A stretch of 14,661 bases of DNA from Gemmatimonadota bacterium (GTDB lineage Bacteria; GCA-2686955), in contig NYZA01000134.1 of the NCBI GenBank assembly GCA_002686955.1, positions 1 through 14,661 of the forward strand. Direction: 5' to 3'. Below are positions 7,319 to 14,611 of this stretch, piece after piece. The position numbers were made by a program, and so were the translations under genes. Each line of letters opens with the position of its first letter. Position 1 is the first letter of the stretch. The notes under the pieces are model-generated. The model worked only from the letters and a program-made list of their open reading frames with translations, did no database searches and was not told the DNA's origin.

Positions 7319-9061
7319 ATGACGGAAATCCTCGACCGCCGCCGAGCCGAGCTCGAATCGATGGAGAGCTGCGACCTCTTGATCGTGGGCGGAGGCGTGA
7401 CCGGCGCCGGGATCGCCCGCGAGGCGGCGTATCGGGGCCTCTCGGTTCTGCTCGCGGAAAAGGACGATTTCGCCTCCGGCACGTCGTCCCGCTCATCGAA
7501 GCTGGTGCACGGGGGTCTTCGCTACCTGGAGCAGTTCGAGCTGCGTCTGGTCTTCGAGGCGACCCGGGAGCGAAGCACGCTGATGCGGATCGCCCCGCAC
7601 CTCGTGCGGCCGCTGAAGTTCATCTATCCGGTCTACGAAGGCGGCACACCGGGCATGCCCTTGCTCGCGGCGGCGATGGCCCTCTACGACAGCCTTTCGC
7701 TCTTCCGCTCGCCGCGCCTGCATCGGCTCTACGGAGAGGCAGCGGCCCACCGGGTCGAGCCCCTCCTGCGGAACGACGGGCTGACCGGCGCGGCGCAGTA
7801 TTTCGATGGAGCGACAGACGACGCGCGACTCACGCTCGAGACGATTCTCGGCGCCCGGCTGGCCAAGGCGGTCTGTCTGAACCACCTCGAAACGATGGGA
7901 ATCGAAGAGGCACGCGAGGCCTCGGGCTCGTGGGTAACCCTCCGGTGTCGCCTCACGGGGACCGAGAAGACGATTCAGGCGGGTTCGATCGTGCTCGCGG
8001 TCGGTCCATGGACCGATCGGGTTCGGTCCCACCTGGGCCTGCCGAACGCGGAGCGCCCCTTGCTGCGAACGACCCGCGGCTCTCATCTGGTGGTCGATCG
8101 CGCCCGACTCCCCCTGGCCCACGCCCTGGTCATGAGCGGCCACGGAGACGCCCGTGTGACCTTCGCGATCCCGTGGGACGAACGGGTGATCATCGGCACC
8201 TCCGACATCGACGACGACGCTCCGCCCGAACAGGTCCGCGCGTCGGCGGAAGAGGTCGCTTACCTTCTCCAAACCGCGAACAGCCACCTCCCCTCGGTTC
8301 AGCTCAGGCGGGACGACGTCATCTCCACCTACTCCGGACTGCGCCCGCTGATCCGCGAGGAGGGCCAGCGCCCATCCGAAGTGAGCCGTGAGCATGAAAT
8401 CGTCGAAGAGAAAGGCGTGGTGATCGTGGCCGGCGGGAAGCTCACCACCTACCGCTCGATGGCCGAAGAGGTGGTCGATCGGGTCGTAAGGACCCTCGCC
8501 GACCGAGGCGCCGTCGCGGCCGGACGCCCACTTCGCCCTCTTCGCCGTTCCGCAATCGGACGTCTGGCCGATCGCTGGTCGGAGCTGGCCGACGGCGAAG
8601 TGATGGCGCGGCGCGGAACGACCGCCCGCCGGATCCTCCCCGGTGCAGTGGGACTCACCGGCGCAAGGGGCCCGAAGCGGGTCATGGCCCTGCTCTCCGC
8701 GCAGATTCACGATTCTCGAACGGTCCAGCACCTGGTGCGGCGCTACGGCGGGCGGAGCCACCAGATCGCCGCGCTTTGCCGCGACAATCCCGAGCTGAGC
8801 GAACGGATCGTCCCCGATCTACCTGTCATCTGGGCCGAGATCCCTTTCGCCGCCCAAAGAGACTTGGCGCGATCTTTGATAGATGTTCTCGATCGGCGAA
8901 CGGCGCTCGCGCTACGCGATCGATCGCAAGGCACCGGCGCGGCCCCCCGCGCGGCCGACATCCTCAGCCCGCTTCTCGGCTGGGACGCTTCCGAGCGCAA
9001 ACGACAGATCGATGCCTACGGCGAACACGTTGCCCGCTCGTGTGCCTGGCGCGAAGAGTAG
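7319..9061 (+). CDS. glpD: Aerobic glycerol-3-phosphate dehydrogenase
   Basis: 580 residues from the ATG at 7319. GlpD is a membrane-peripheral FAD enzyme that oxidises sn-glycerol 3-phosphate to dihydroxyacetone phosphate and passes electrons to quinone. DLLIVGGGVTGAGIAREAA (19-37) is the FAD Rossmann motif. FASGTSSRSSKLVHGGLRYLEQFE (51-74 region) is the GlpD signature, and TYSGLRPLIREEG and VAGGKLTTYRSMAEE are the typical C-terminal FAD and active-site segments. The last ~120 residues form the DAO_C helical domain. The N-terminus MTEILDRRRAELESMES resembles the short helix before the FAD motif in Bacillus-type GlpD, which favours 7319. A TTG at 7277 would add 14 repeat-encoded residues, and an ATG at 7361 would trim 14. 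None has a clear ribosome site. No glpK or glpF is adjacent. It ends 4 bases from the convergent protease stop. Confidence 0.95.
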   Translation: MTEILDRRRAELESMESCDLLIVGGGVTGAGIAREAAYRGLSVLLAEKDDFASGTSSRSSKLVHGGLRYLEQFELRLVFEATRERSTLMRIAPHLVRPLKFIYPVYEGGTPGMPLLAAAMALYDSLSLFRSPRLHRLYGEAAAHRVEPLLRNDGLTGAAQYFDGATDDARLTLETILGARLAKAVCLNHLETMGIEEAREASGSWVTLRCRLTGTEKTIQAGSIVLAVGPWTDRVRSHLGLPNAERPLLRTTRGSHLVVDRARLPLAHALVMSGHGDARVTFAIPWDERVIIGTSDIDDDAPPEQVRASAEEVAYLLQTANSHLPSVQLRRDDVISTYSGLRPLIREEGQRPSEVSREHEIVEEKGVVIVAGGKLTTYRSMAEEVVDRVVRTLADRGAVAAGRPLRPLRRSAIGRLADRWSELADGEVMARRGTTARRILPGAVGLTGARGPKRVMALLSAQIHDSRTVQHLVRRYGGRSHQIAALCRDNPELSERIVPDLPVIWAEIPFAAQRDLARSLIDVLDRRTALALRDRSQGTGAAPRAADILSPLLGWDASERKRQIDAYGEHVARSCAWREE

Positions 9062-9065
9062 CTCG

Positions 9066-10667
9066 CTACTGCTGCACCTCTACCTCGAACGACGCGACAC
9101 CGATCGTGATCCCCCGCAACGAGACGACGATCTCGATGGTGTAGTCGCCGAGAGGTGCCGCCGGAGGAACCGAGAGCGCGATCTCCCTTTCGATGGCCGC
9201 CCCCGAAGCGATGTTCTGAATCGATCCTGAATAAAGTATGTTGCTCATATTCGCGGGGCCGGTGGCTTCGAGCACGACTCCGTCGAAGCCGCGAGCCACG
9301 CCGCAGTCGTTGCGAATCTCCCCGGTGAACAGGAGCTCGCTCCCCGGAGCCACGGTGGCGGGGCTGTCGAGAATCGTTGCCACCAAACTGCACGCATCAC
9401 CAGCGAGCAGCGCATCGTAAGCGTTCAACCGCCCTTCTCCGTGATACTGATCCCAGCCTGGTGTATCCTCCCACGGCTGGCCCACCTCGTCCTCCGATGT
9501 GTCGCGAACTCTGGCGCGCAAATCTTCCACGTCGAGCCAGGGCTCGCGCGACAACAAAAGCGCCATCGTTCCCGTCACGTGCGGCGTCGCCATCGATGTC
9601 CCATTCCACGCCGAATAGGTGTCGTTCCACAAGGTGCTCCAAATGGAGCTCCCCGGCGCGCACAGATCGATATGGCTTCCGTAGCTCGAAAAGCTGGAAC
9701 GATAATCATGACGCTCGGTGGATCCCACCGCGATCGTCTCGCTATACGCCGCCGGATAGTACGGAACCGAGCTGTTCTCGTTCATCATCGCCGCGTTGAT
9801 CGGAACACCGGCATCGTACGCAAAGATCACCGCGTCTCGCATCGAGCTCGAATAGGAGCTGCCCCCCATGCTCATATTGATCACGTGCGCACCGTTGTCG
9901 ACCGCATATTCGATCGCCGACGTCCACCAGGAGTAGTAGCCCCAATTCCCGCTGTTGAGGGCCTTCACGGGGAGTATGCGGCTCTCCGGCGCAACACCCG
10001 CGACACCGATCGAATTGTCGGTGATCGCCGCCGCGATGCCCGACACATGGGTCCCGTGCCCGTGGTCGTCCTGTGGATTGTTGTCGTTGTTGACGTAGTC
10101 GTAGCCCGGGAGGATCTTCCCGTCCAGATCGGGGTGGTCGAAATCGATTCCGCTGTCGACGATGCCGACGATCACCGATTCATGTCCCGTCGCGACCCCC
10201 CAGGCGCGCAGCATATCGATATCGGCGCCCGGGTTGCCGAAGAGCTGCCCCGTGTTCTCGAGACTCCATTGCGAGGGGAAGTAGTAGTCATCGGGGCCGA
10301 CTCCGCCACGCCCCACGTGATCCACCTCGGCGAGCGACACCGCCGAATGCTCGTTCAGCAGCGCGATCGCACGATCGACAACGCCCTCGCCCGCCAGCCG
10401 CAGCACGAAGACCCGGTCGAGACCGAGCTCACGCTTCCGCGAGACGTCCCCCCGATCCAACCGAAAAAGAGGGCTCGCACCGCTGATCTCGAGCCTCTCG
10501 CCCAGCTCACCCAGGCGCCCGAGCACCTCCGCGCCGTCGGTCGCCGACTCGGAGAGTCGAACGACAACGCGGTCGGTTGCGGCGGCCGGAATCGAATTGC
10601 GAGCCCCAAGGGCGGAACCGCCCAGGACAAGCGTCAGGATCAGGATGTGGGCTGTCGTCGAAGTCAT
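9066..10667 (-). CDS. Secreted subtilisin-like serine protease (peptidase family S8)
   Basis: 533 residues from the ATG at 10667, with GGAGAG just upstream. Residues 1-22 are a signal peptide (ILILTLVLGGSALGA). Residues about 30-120 look like a pro-domain of the fervidolysin kind. The catalytic domain (about 128-422) holds the full triad: D171 in VDSGIDFDHPD, H204 in DDHGHGTHVSG and S358 in NGTSMATPHVTG. N296 is the oxyanion Asn, in the unusual context AAMMNEN where most subtilases have AAGN. Residues 426-533 form a beta-sandwich domain (PGSELLFTGEIRND...), with C426 and C455 able to form a disulfide. It should degrade proteins outside the cytoplasm. There is no membrane anchor or obvious type IX sorting tail. 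It starts 48 bases after the fused hydro-lyase stop, so it may be read from the same transcript; the functional link is unclear. Confidence 0.94.
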   Translation of the reverse strand: MTSTTAHILILTLVLGGSALGARNSIPAAATDRVVVRLSESATDGAEVLGRLGELGERLEISGASPLFRLDRGDVSRKRELGLDRVFVLRLAGEGVVDRAIALLNEHSAVSLAEVDHVGRGGVGPDDYYFPSQWSLENTGQLFGNPGADIDMLRAWGVATGHESVIVGIVDSGIDFDHPDLDGKILPGYDYVNNDNNPQDDHGHGTHVSGIAAAITDNSIGVAGVAPESRILPVKALNSGNWGYYSWWTSAIEYAVDNGAHVINMSMGGSSYSSSMRDAVIFAYDAGVPINAAMMNENSSVPYYPAAYSETIAVGSTERHDYRSSFSSYGSHIDLCAPGSSIWSTLWNDTYSAWNGTSMATPHVTGTMALLLSREPWLDVEDLRARVRDTSEDEVGQPWEDTPGWDQYHGEGRLNAYDALLAGDACSLVATILDSPATVAPGSELLFTGEIRNDCGVARGFDGVVLEATGPANMSNILYSGSIQNIASGAAIEREIALSVPPAAPLGDYTIEIVVSLRGITIGVASFEVEVQQ

Positions 10668-10715
10668 GGTCTCTCCGTCACAGGTTTTCGTTCGGAAAAA
10701 GACTAACACCGCATC

Positions 10716-12524
10716 TCAGACCAACAACCCACCCCGCTGATAGATCTCCATCTGCACCTCGGAAAACGGCTCGCCGCTCATCTCGCCACCGGACCAGGCG
10801 ATCCGCCCCGACTCGAGATCGATGCTCAGCTCCGTCCCGCTCTCGACCCCCGCCCCGATCAGATCGGCGACGAGCAAGGGCATGCCCGCGTTGATCGCGT
10901 TCCGCTCGTAGATCGCCCCGAAGCTTCGAGCGACGATCACCTGCACGCCAAGCGTCTTGAAGCAATCCACCGCCTGCTGGCGCGACGATCCACAACCGAA
11001 ATTCTCTCTGCAGACGACAATATCGCCGGCGCGCGCCTCTTCGGCGAAACGCTCCCACCCCTCCAGATTATCGAAGGTGTACTGCCCCATCTCGTCGGGA
11101 TCGGTGATCGCCAAATAGCGGTTGTGGAAAATCATGTCGGTATCGATATGGTCGCGGTCGATCATCCAGACCCGCCCCCGGAGCACCGTCGGCTTCTCGG
11201 CCTTCGTCTCCCCGCCGGCCCGACTCCCGGCCGCCACCGCCGCCACCGCCCGATCGACCCTCGGCGCCTCGAACTCAACCGGCTCGGCCGGCATCTCGTG
11301 AGCCGTCGCGATCACCCCCGCCAACGCCGACGCCGCCGCCGTCGCGGGACTGGCGAGATAGACCTCACCCTTCCCTTGCTTGCCGGCGAAGTTGCGGTTG
11401 CCCGTCGAAACCGTGACCTCACCCGGCCCGTTCTGCCCGATCTGACCCGCCGCGCACCCCCCGCAGCCCGCATTCCCCACCAGCGCCCCGGCGGCCATCA
11501 GCTCCCCGATCAACCCCTCCTCCAGCGCCTGCTCCCACACCCGCCTCGTCGACGGCACCACCTTCAGCACCACACCCGGCGCCACCCGCCGCCCATCCAA
11601 CACTCGCGCCGCCGCCCGCAGATCCTCGATCCGCCCGTTCGTACACGACCCGATGAAAACCGAGTCGATCTTCCGCCCGGCGACCTCGCTCACCGGCACC
11701 GCATCCTCGGGATGCCCCGGCCGCGCGATCATCGGCTCGAGCCCCTCCACATCGATCTCGATCGTCTCGGCATAGACCGCATCGGCATCGGCCGCGATCG
11801 CCTCGAAATCGCGCCCCGCCCGCTCCGAGCACTCCGCCAGAATCCGCTCATTCGGCGGCAGGAGCGCAATGATCCCCCCCATCTCGGTCGCCATGCTCGC
11901 CACCGTAATCCGCTCCGCCAGATCGAGCGCATCCACCGCTTCCCCATAGAGCTCCGCCGCCGACCCGAGCAATCCCCCGGCCCCCAGCCGCCTAAGCATC
12001 GCCAGCACAATATCCTTCGCCGCCGCATGCCGACCCGGCCGCCCCCGCAGCACCACCTTGACCGAGCGCGGCACCTTGAACCAGACCTTACCGCTGGCCC
12101 AAGCATAGGCGATGTCCTGGTCCCCCATCCCCTGCCCGAAAGCACAAACCGCCCCCATAATATTCGCGTGGGAATCGGTGCTCACGAAGGTCGACCCCGG
12201 CCCCACCAGCCCCTCTTCGATCGCGATATGGGTCCCGATCCCCGCCGTAATATCGCGCAGCCCCACCCCGCTCTCCCGCGCGAACCCGCGACAAACCTGC
12301 TGATTCGCGGCATACCCCTGATCGCTCCCCCCGGGATTGCAGTCGAAAGTGAACAGAGTCTTCGCCGGATCCGCGACCGCGAGATTCGACTCCCGCAGAT
12401 TCTTCACCACATTGGCACCCCCGAAATCGCGCGCCGCACGCACGTCGATCGCCATATCGACCGTCTCACCCGGCGCGACCGCACGCCCGGCATGGCTGCT
12501 GATGATCTTCTCGATAATGGTCAT
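10716..12524 (-). CDS. Fused large plus small subunit hydro-lyase of the LeuC/LeuD-homoaconitase family
   Basis: 602 residues from the ATG at 12524 (AAGGA 7 bases upstream). Residues 1-410 are LeuC-like and 448-602 LeuD-like, joined by an Ala/Glu-rich linker at about 412-447; these are usually separate subunits. The iron-sulfur ligands are C294 (FIGSCTNGR), C354 and C357 (NAGCGGC). STGNRNFAGKQGKGEVYLASP (373-393) is the conserved large-subunit segment. The small domain has DHIDTDMIFHNRYLAITDPD and CRENFGCGSSRQQA, with S513 and R515 as candidate catalytic residues. The family isomerises 2- and 3-hydroxy tricarboxylic or dicarboxylic acids (isopropylmalate, homocitrate, citrate). Two departures are visible: D61-C62 stands where family members usually have Asp-His, and SSRQQ replaces the usual SSREH. 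Substrate is therefore open; no leuA or leuB is adjacent to support leucine synthesis. Confidence 0.88.
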   Translation of the reverse strand: MTIIEKIISSHAGRAVAPGETVDMAIDVRAARDFGGANVVKNLRESNLAVADPAKTLFTFDCNPGGSDQGYAANQQVCRGFARESGVGLRDITAGIGTHIAIEEGLVGPGSTFVSTDSHANIMGAVCAFGQGMGDQDIAYAWASGKVWFKVPRSVKVVLRGRPGRHAAAKDIVLAMLRRLGAGGLLGSAAELYGEAVDALDLAERITVASMATEMGGIIALLPPNERILAECSERAGRDFEAIAADADAVYAETIEIDVEGLEPMIARPGHPEDAVPVSEVAGRKIDSVFIGSCTNGRIEDLRAAARVLDGRRVAPGVVLKVVPSTRRVWEQALEEGLIGELMAAGALVGNAGCGGCAAGQIGQNGPGEVTVSTGNRNFAGKQGKGEVYLASPATAAASALAGVIATAHEMPAEPVEFEAPRVDRAVAAVAAGSRAGGETKAEKPTVLRGRVWMIDRDHIDTDMIFHNRYLAITDPDEMGQYTFDNLEGWERFAEEARAGDIVVCRENFGCGSSRQQAVDCFKTLGVQVIVARSFGAIYERNAINAGMPLLVADLIGAGVESGTELSIDLESGRIAWSGGEMSGEPFSEVQMEIYQRGGLLV

Positions 12525-12841
12525 TTCGCGGTCCTTTGTTGTTGAGCTGCTCGAGGCGGAGCCGTTCAGGATAACGCGTCACCGATCGTCGCCCACGGAT
12601 CGTTGAAGAGATAGAAGAGTCGGGGGGCGCTGCGCGTTGTCCGACCTTGGATCCCCGATGCGACGCCTGCGCGGTCGCTGCCTTCGCCATGCCGGCTCGG
12701 TGGAGTGCTTTTGAACGCGTGCGCCGCGGGCGGGGAGAAGGGCGGATGGCGTGTGCCTACCCGTGCCTCACCCTGCGCAGCCGAAAACCATCCCGCTCGG
12801 CGCGCCACGGGTGTAGCAGCGCCGGCTCTCGCGCGGAGAGA

Positions 12842-12888
12842 GGGGTGAACTTGACACCTGGTACACGGAGATGGGGGTCAGCTTGACA
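12842..12888. repeat. Imperfect 15-base direct repeats containing TTGACA
   Basis: GGGGTGAACTTGACA (12842-12856) and GGGGTCAGCTTGACA (12874-12888) match at 13 of 15 bases, with a 32-base period. Both contain the TTGACA word but neither is followed by a -10-like sequence at 16-18 bases. They could be remains of a dispersed intergenic repeat family or of a mobile element end; this is inference. Confidence 0.55.
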
Positions 12889-12904
12889 GCGCGCTCCGGA
12901 AACC

Positions 12905-12964
12905 GCCGATCCGGCGCTCAGAACACGCTTCCTTCTGCCGGGTTTGGCCGATTCGGGCGCTCAG
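12905..12964. repeat. Second pair of imperfect direct repeats
   Basis: GCCGATCCGGCGCTCAG (12905-12921) recurs as GCCGATTCGGGCGCTCAG (12947-12964), differing by one substitution and one inserted G, about 42 bases apart. It adjoins the TTGACA repeats and the 3' end of the ATPase gene. Confidence 0.5.
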
Positions 12965-13030
12965 GGCCAAGTTGGGGCAACTCTATGCGCACCGCTGGGC
13001 GCCGCGTCGGCAGGTGCTCTCCCCCCGGCA

Positions 13031-14611
13031 TCACCCCCGCAGCAAAACCACCCGCCGCCCCCCCGCCGTCTCCGCTTCGCCGAACACCGTGCGCTCGGCG
13101 ATCTCCGCGGCCTCCGGGCGCCGATCGAAAAGCACCAGCACCCCCTCGTCGAGCCCCACCCGCTCGAGATAGGCGTCGAGCTGCTGCAGCCCCTTCGCCA
13201 GCGGGTCGGGGCGGCCCGGCGCCCAGACCTTCAGCTCCAGCGCCTCGCGCTGCCAGCACCGCTTGCCCTTCGCGTCTTCGTGGGGCCACCGCAGCAACAG
13301 ATCGATGCGGCCGCGGCCGATGCCGTACTCCCGGTCGACGAAACCGCCGCCGTTCACGATCCGTTGCAGCCAGGCCATGATCACCAATTGTGGCGCTACC
13401 TCGTGATACGACATGCCGTTCGCCAGAATCTCGCCGTTCTCGCGCCAGAACTCCGCGAACTCCTCCAGCACCCGGCGCAGGTCGAGGGTGCCGTCGGGGC
13501 GGACGAAGCTCGGCGCCGGCGGCACCGGCAGGGCGTCCTCGGCCCGCGCCGCGAGCAGGCGCACCATCACCTCGCGGTAGATCGGGTTGGCCACCTCGAC
13601 CGGTTTGCGGGAGATCAGGCCGAGGTCGCTGACGTACTCGACGTCGTCGTCGTAGCCGCTGGAGGCGTCCGTGTAGCCTCCGGCCATCAAGGGCTCGATC
13701 ACCCGCCGCACGCGATCCTCATGTAGCTTGTCGACCAGCGAGTCGAGATGGGTGGCGCGCGCCAGGATCAAGCGCTCCTTCGCCTCGTCCAGGTGCTCGG
13801 CGGAGATCGGCTCCGGCGCGGGGATGCCGATCTCATCGACCACTTCGCGGGCCAGGGCGTTGACCAGCCAGGGTTGGCCGCCGGTCAGCTCGAAGGCGTG
13901 GTCCAGCGCCCCCCCCGCGAAGGGCTGGCCGGTGTCGGCCGTGTGCTGCCCGTAGAGTTCGGCCACCTCGGCGGCGCTGAAGTTGCCCAGGCTGAGCGAT
14001 TTCACCAGCACGTTGAAGGGGCTGGCGGTGCCGAGCCGGCTCGGGTCGCCGCCGGAGGCCGCCTTGTAGTCGCGAACGTCGCGCAGGCCGCAGAGGATCA
14101 CCGAGGCGGGGAAGGCGGTGCCTCGCTTGGGGTGACCGGCGCGGAGCTGGCGCAGCACCGAGATCAGGCTCTGGCCGCGCAGCGCGTCGATCTCGTCGAA
14201 GACCAGCACCAAGGGGCGCGGGCAGGCGCGTGACCATGATTCGAGCGCCGCTCCCAGCAGGCTGGAGTCGCTGGCGTCCGGCCAACGCGCGGGCGGGTGC
14301 AGCTCTTCGGGCAGGTCGGCCCGGGCGCTGAACCGAAGGTCCGCCAGGATCGCCCGCTGGGCCTCGGCATAGTCATCCTCCACCGCCTGCCCCCCCTCGC
14401 AGGAGAAGTGCAGTGCGGCGTAGTCGCCCTCGGCGGTCAGAGTCTTGCACAGGGCACGCAGCGAGGTCGTCTTGCCGGTCTGGCGCGGCGCGTGCACCAC
14501 GAAGAAGGCGCGCTGCGCCACCAGCTCGCGCGCCCCCGGCAGGCGCGGCTCGGGGGGCAGCATGTAGTGCAGGTCGGACAGGCAGACGCCGCCGGTGTTG
14601 AAGTAGCGCAT
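13031..14611 (-). CDS. AAA-type ATPase fused to a PD-(D/E)XK-like nuclease domain
   Basis: 526 residues, with a GGAG site before the ATG at 14611. The opening MRYFNTGGVCLSDLHYMLPPE is typical of a widespread family of orphan bacterial ATP-binding proteins. Walker A is APRQTGKTT (41-49, K47), Walker B is LVLVFDEID (134-142, D139/E140), and ELTGGQPWLVNALA (241-254) is the STAND/AAA-like C-terminal motif. Residues about 270-355 are a helical/winged region. Residues about 378-526 carry a nuclease-like core: GRGRIDLLL (D437), ALELKVW (E459-x-K461) and GLQQLDAYLERVG (Q476/Q477). This suggests ATP-regulated DNA cleavage or binding, but the role of the family is unknown and activity is inferred from motifs. 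No partner gene is visible, as the window ends 50 bases upstream. The gene is nearly free of the CGATCG word common elsewhere, which may mean recent transfer. Confidence 0.85.
   Translation of the reverse strand: MRYFNTGGVCLSDLHYMLPPEPRLPGARELVAQRAFFVVHAPRQTGKTTSLRALCKTLTAEGDYAALHFSCEGGQAVEDDYAEAQRAILADLRFSARADLPEELHPPARWPDASDSSLLGAALESWSRACPRPLVLVFDEIDALRGQSLISVLRQLRAGHPKRGTAFPASVILCGLRDVRDYKAASGGDPSRLGTASPFNVLVKSLSLGNFSAAEVAELYGQHTADTGQPFAGGALDHAFELTGGQPWLVNALAREVVDEIGIPAPEPISAEHLDEAKERLILARATHLDSLVDKLHEDRVRRVIEPLMAGGYTDASSGYDDDVEYVSDLGLISRKPVEVANPIYREVMVRLLAARAEDALPVPPAPSFVRPDGTLDLRRVLEEFAEFWRENGEILANGMSYHEVAPQLVIMAWLQRIVNGGGFVDREYGIGRGRIDLLLRWPHEDAKGKRCWQREALELKVWAPGRPDPLAKGLQQLDAYLERVGLDEGVLVLFDRRPEAAEIAERTVFGEAETAGGRRVVLLRG

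Larger units (their letters stand above)
12525..13030. other. Gene-free stretch between the hydro-lyase and ATPase genes
   Basis: 506 bases. The short frames inside it have no family-like features or good ribosome sites. It must contain the promoter of the hydro-lyase gene (minus strand), but I see no convincing -35/-10 pair. No terminator with a U-tract is visible for the ATPase gene that ends at 13031. The right half (12842-12964) holds two pairs of short imperfect direct repeats. No tRNA, CRISPR array or transposase gene is present. Confidence 0.7.

Noticed and set aside
7493-8761. Minus-strand open frame (422 codons) opposite glpD
   Set aside because: No recognisable domain; glpD on the plus strand is unambiguous.
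9441-10706. Plus-strand open frame (421 codons) opposite the protease
   Set aside because: Low-complexity basic product; the other strand has the full S8 triad and signal peptide.
11124-12545. Long plus-strand open frame (473 codons) opposite the fused hydro-lyase
   Set aside because: Its product is Arg/Pro/His-rich without motifs and lies antisense to a gene with clear catalytic motifs; a high-GC shadow frame.
12566-12808. Short minus-strand frame upstream of the hydro-lyase
   Set aside because: Unconvincing composition, no ribosome site, no motif; probably leader DNA.
12851-12888. Two perfect TTGACA words as promoter -35 boxes
   Set aside because: No -10-like hexamer at 16-18 bases downstream of either, and no plus-strand gene follows.
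13031-14611. Calling the ATPase-nuclease a defence system
   Set aside because: The domain type allows it, but there is no partner gene, no known defence family match I can name, and the window ends just upstream.
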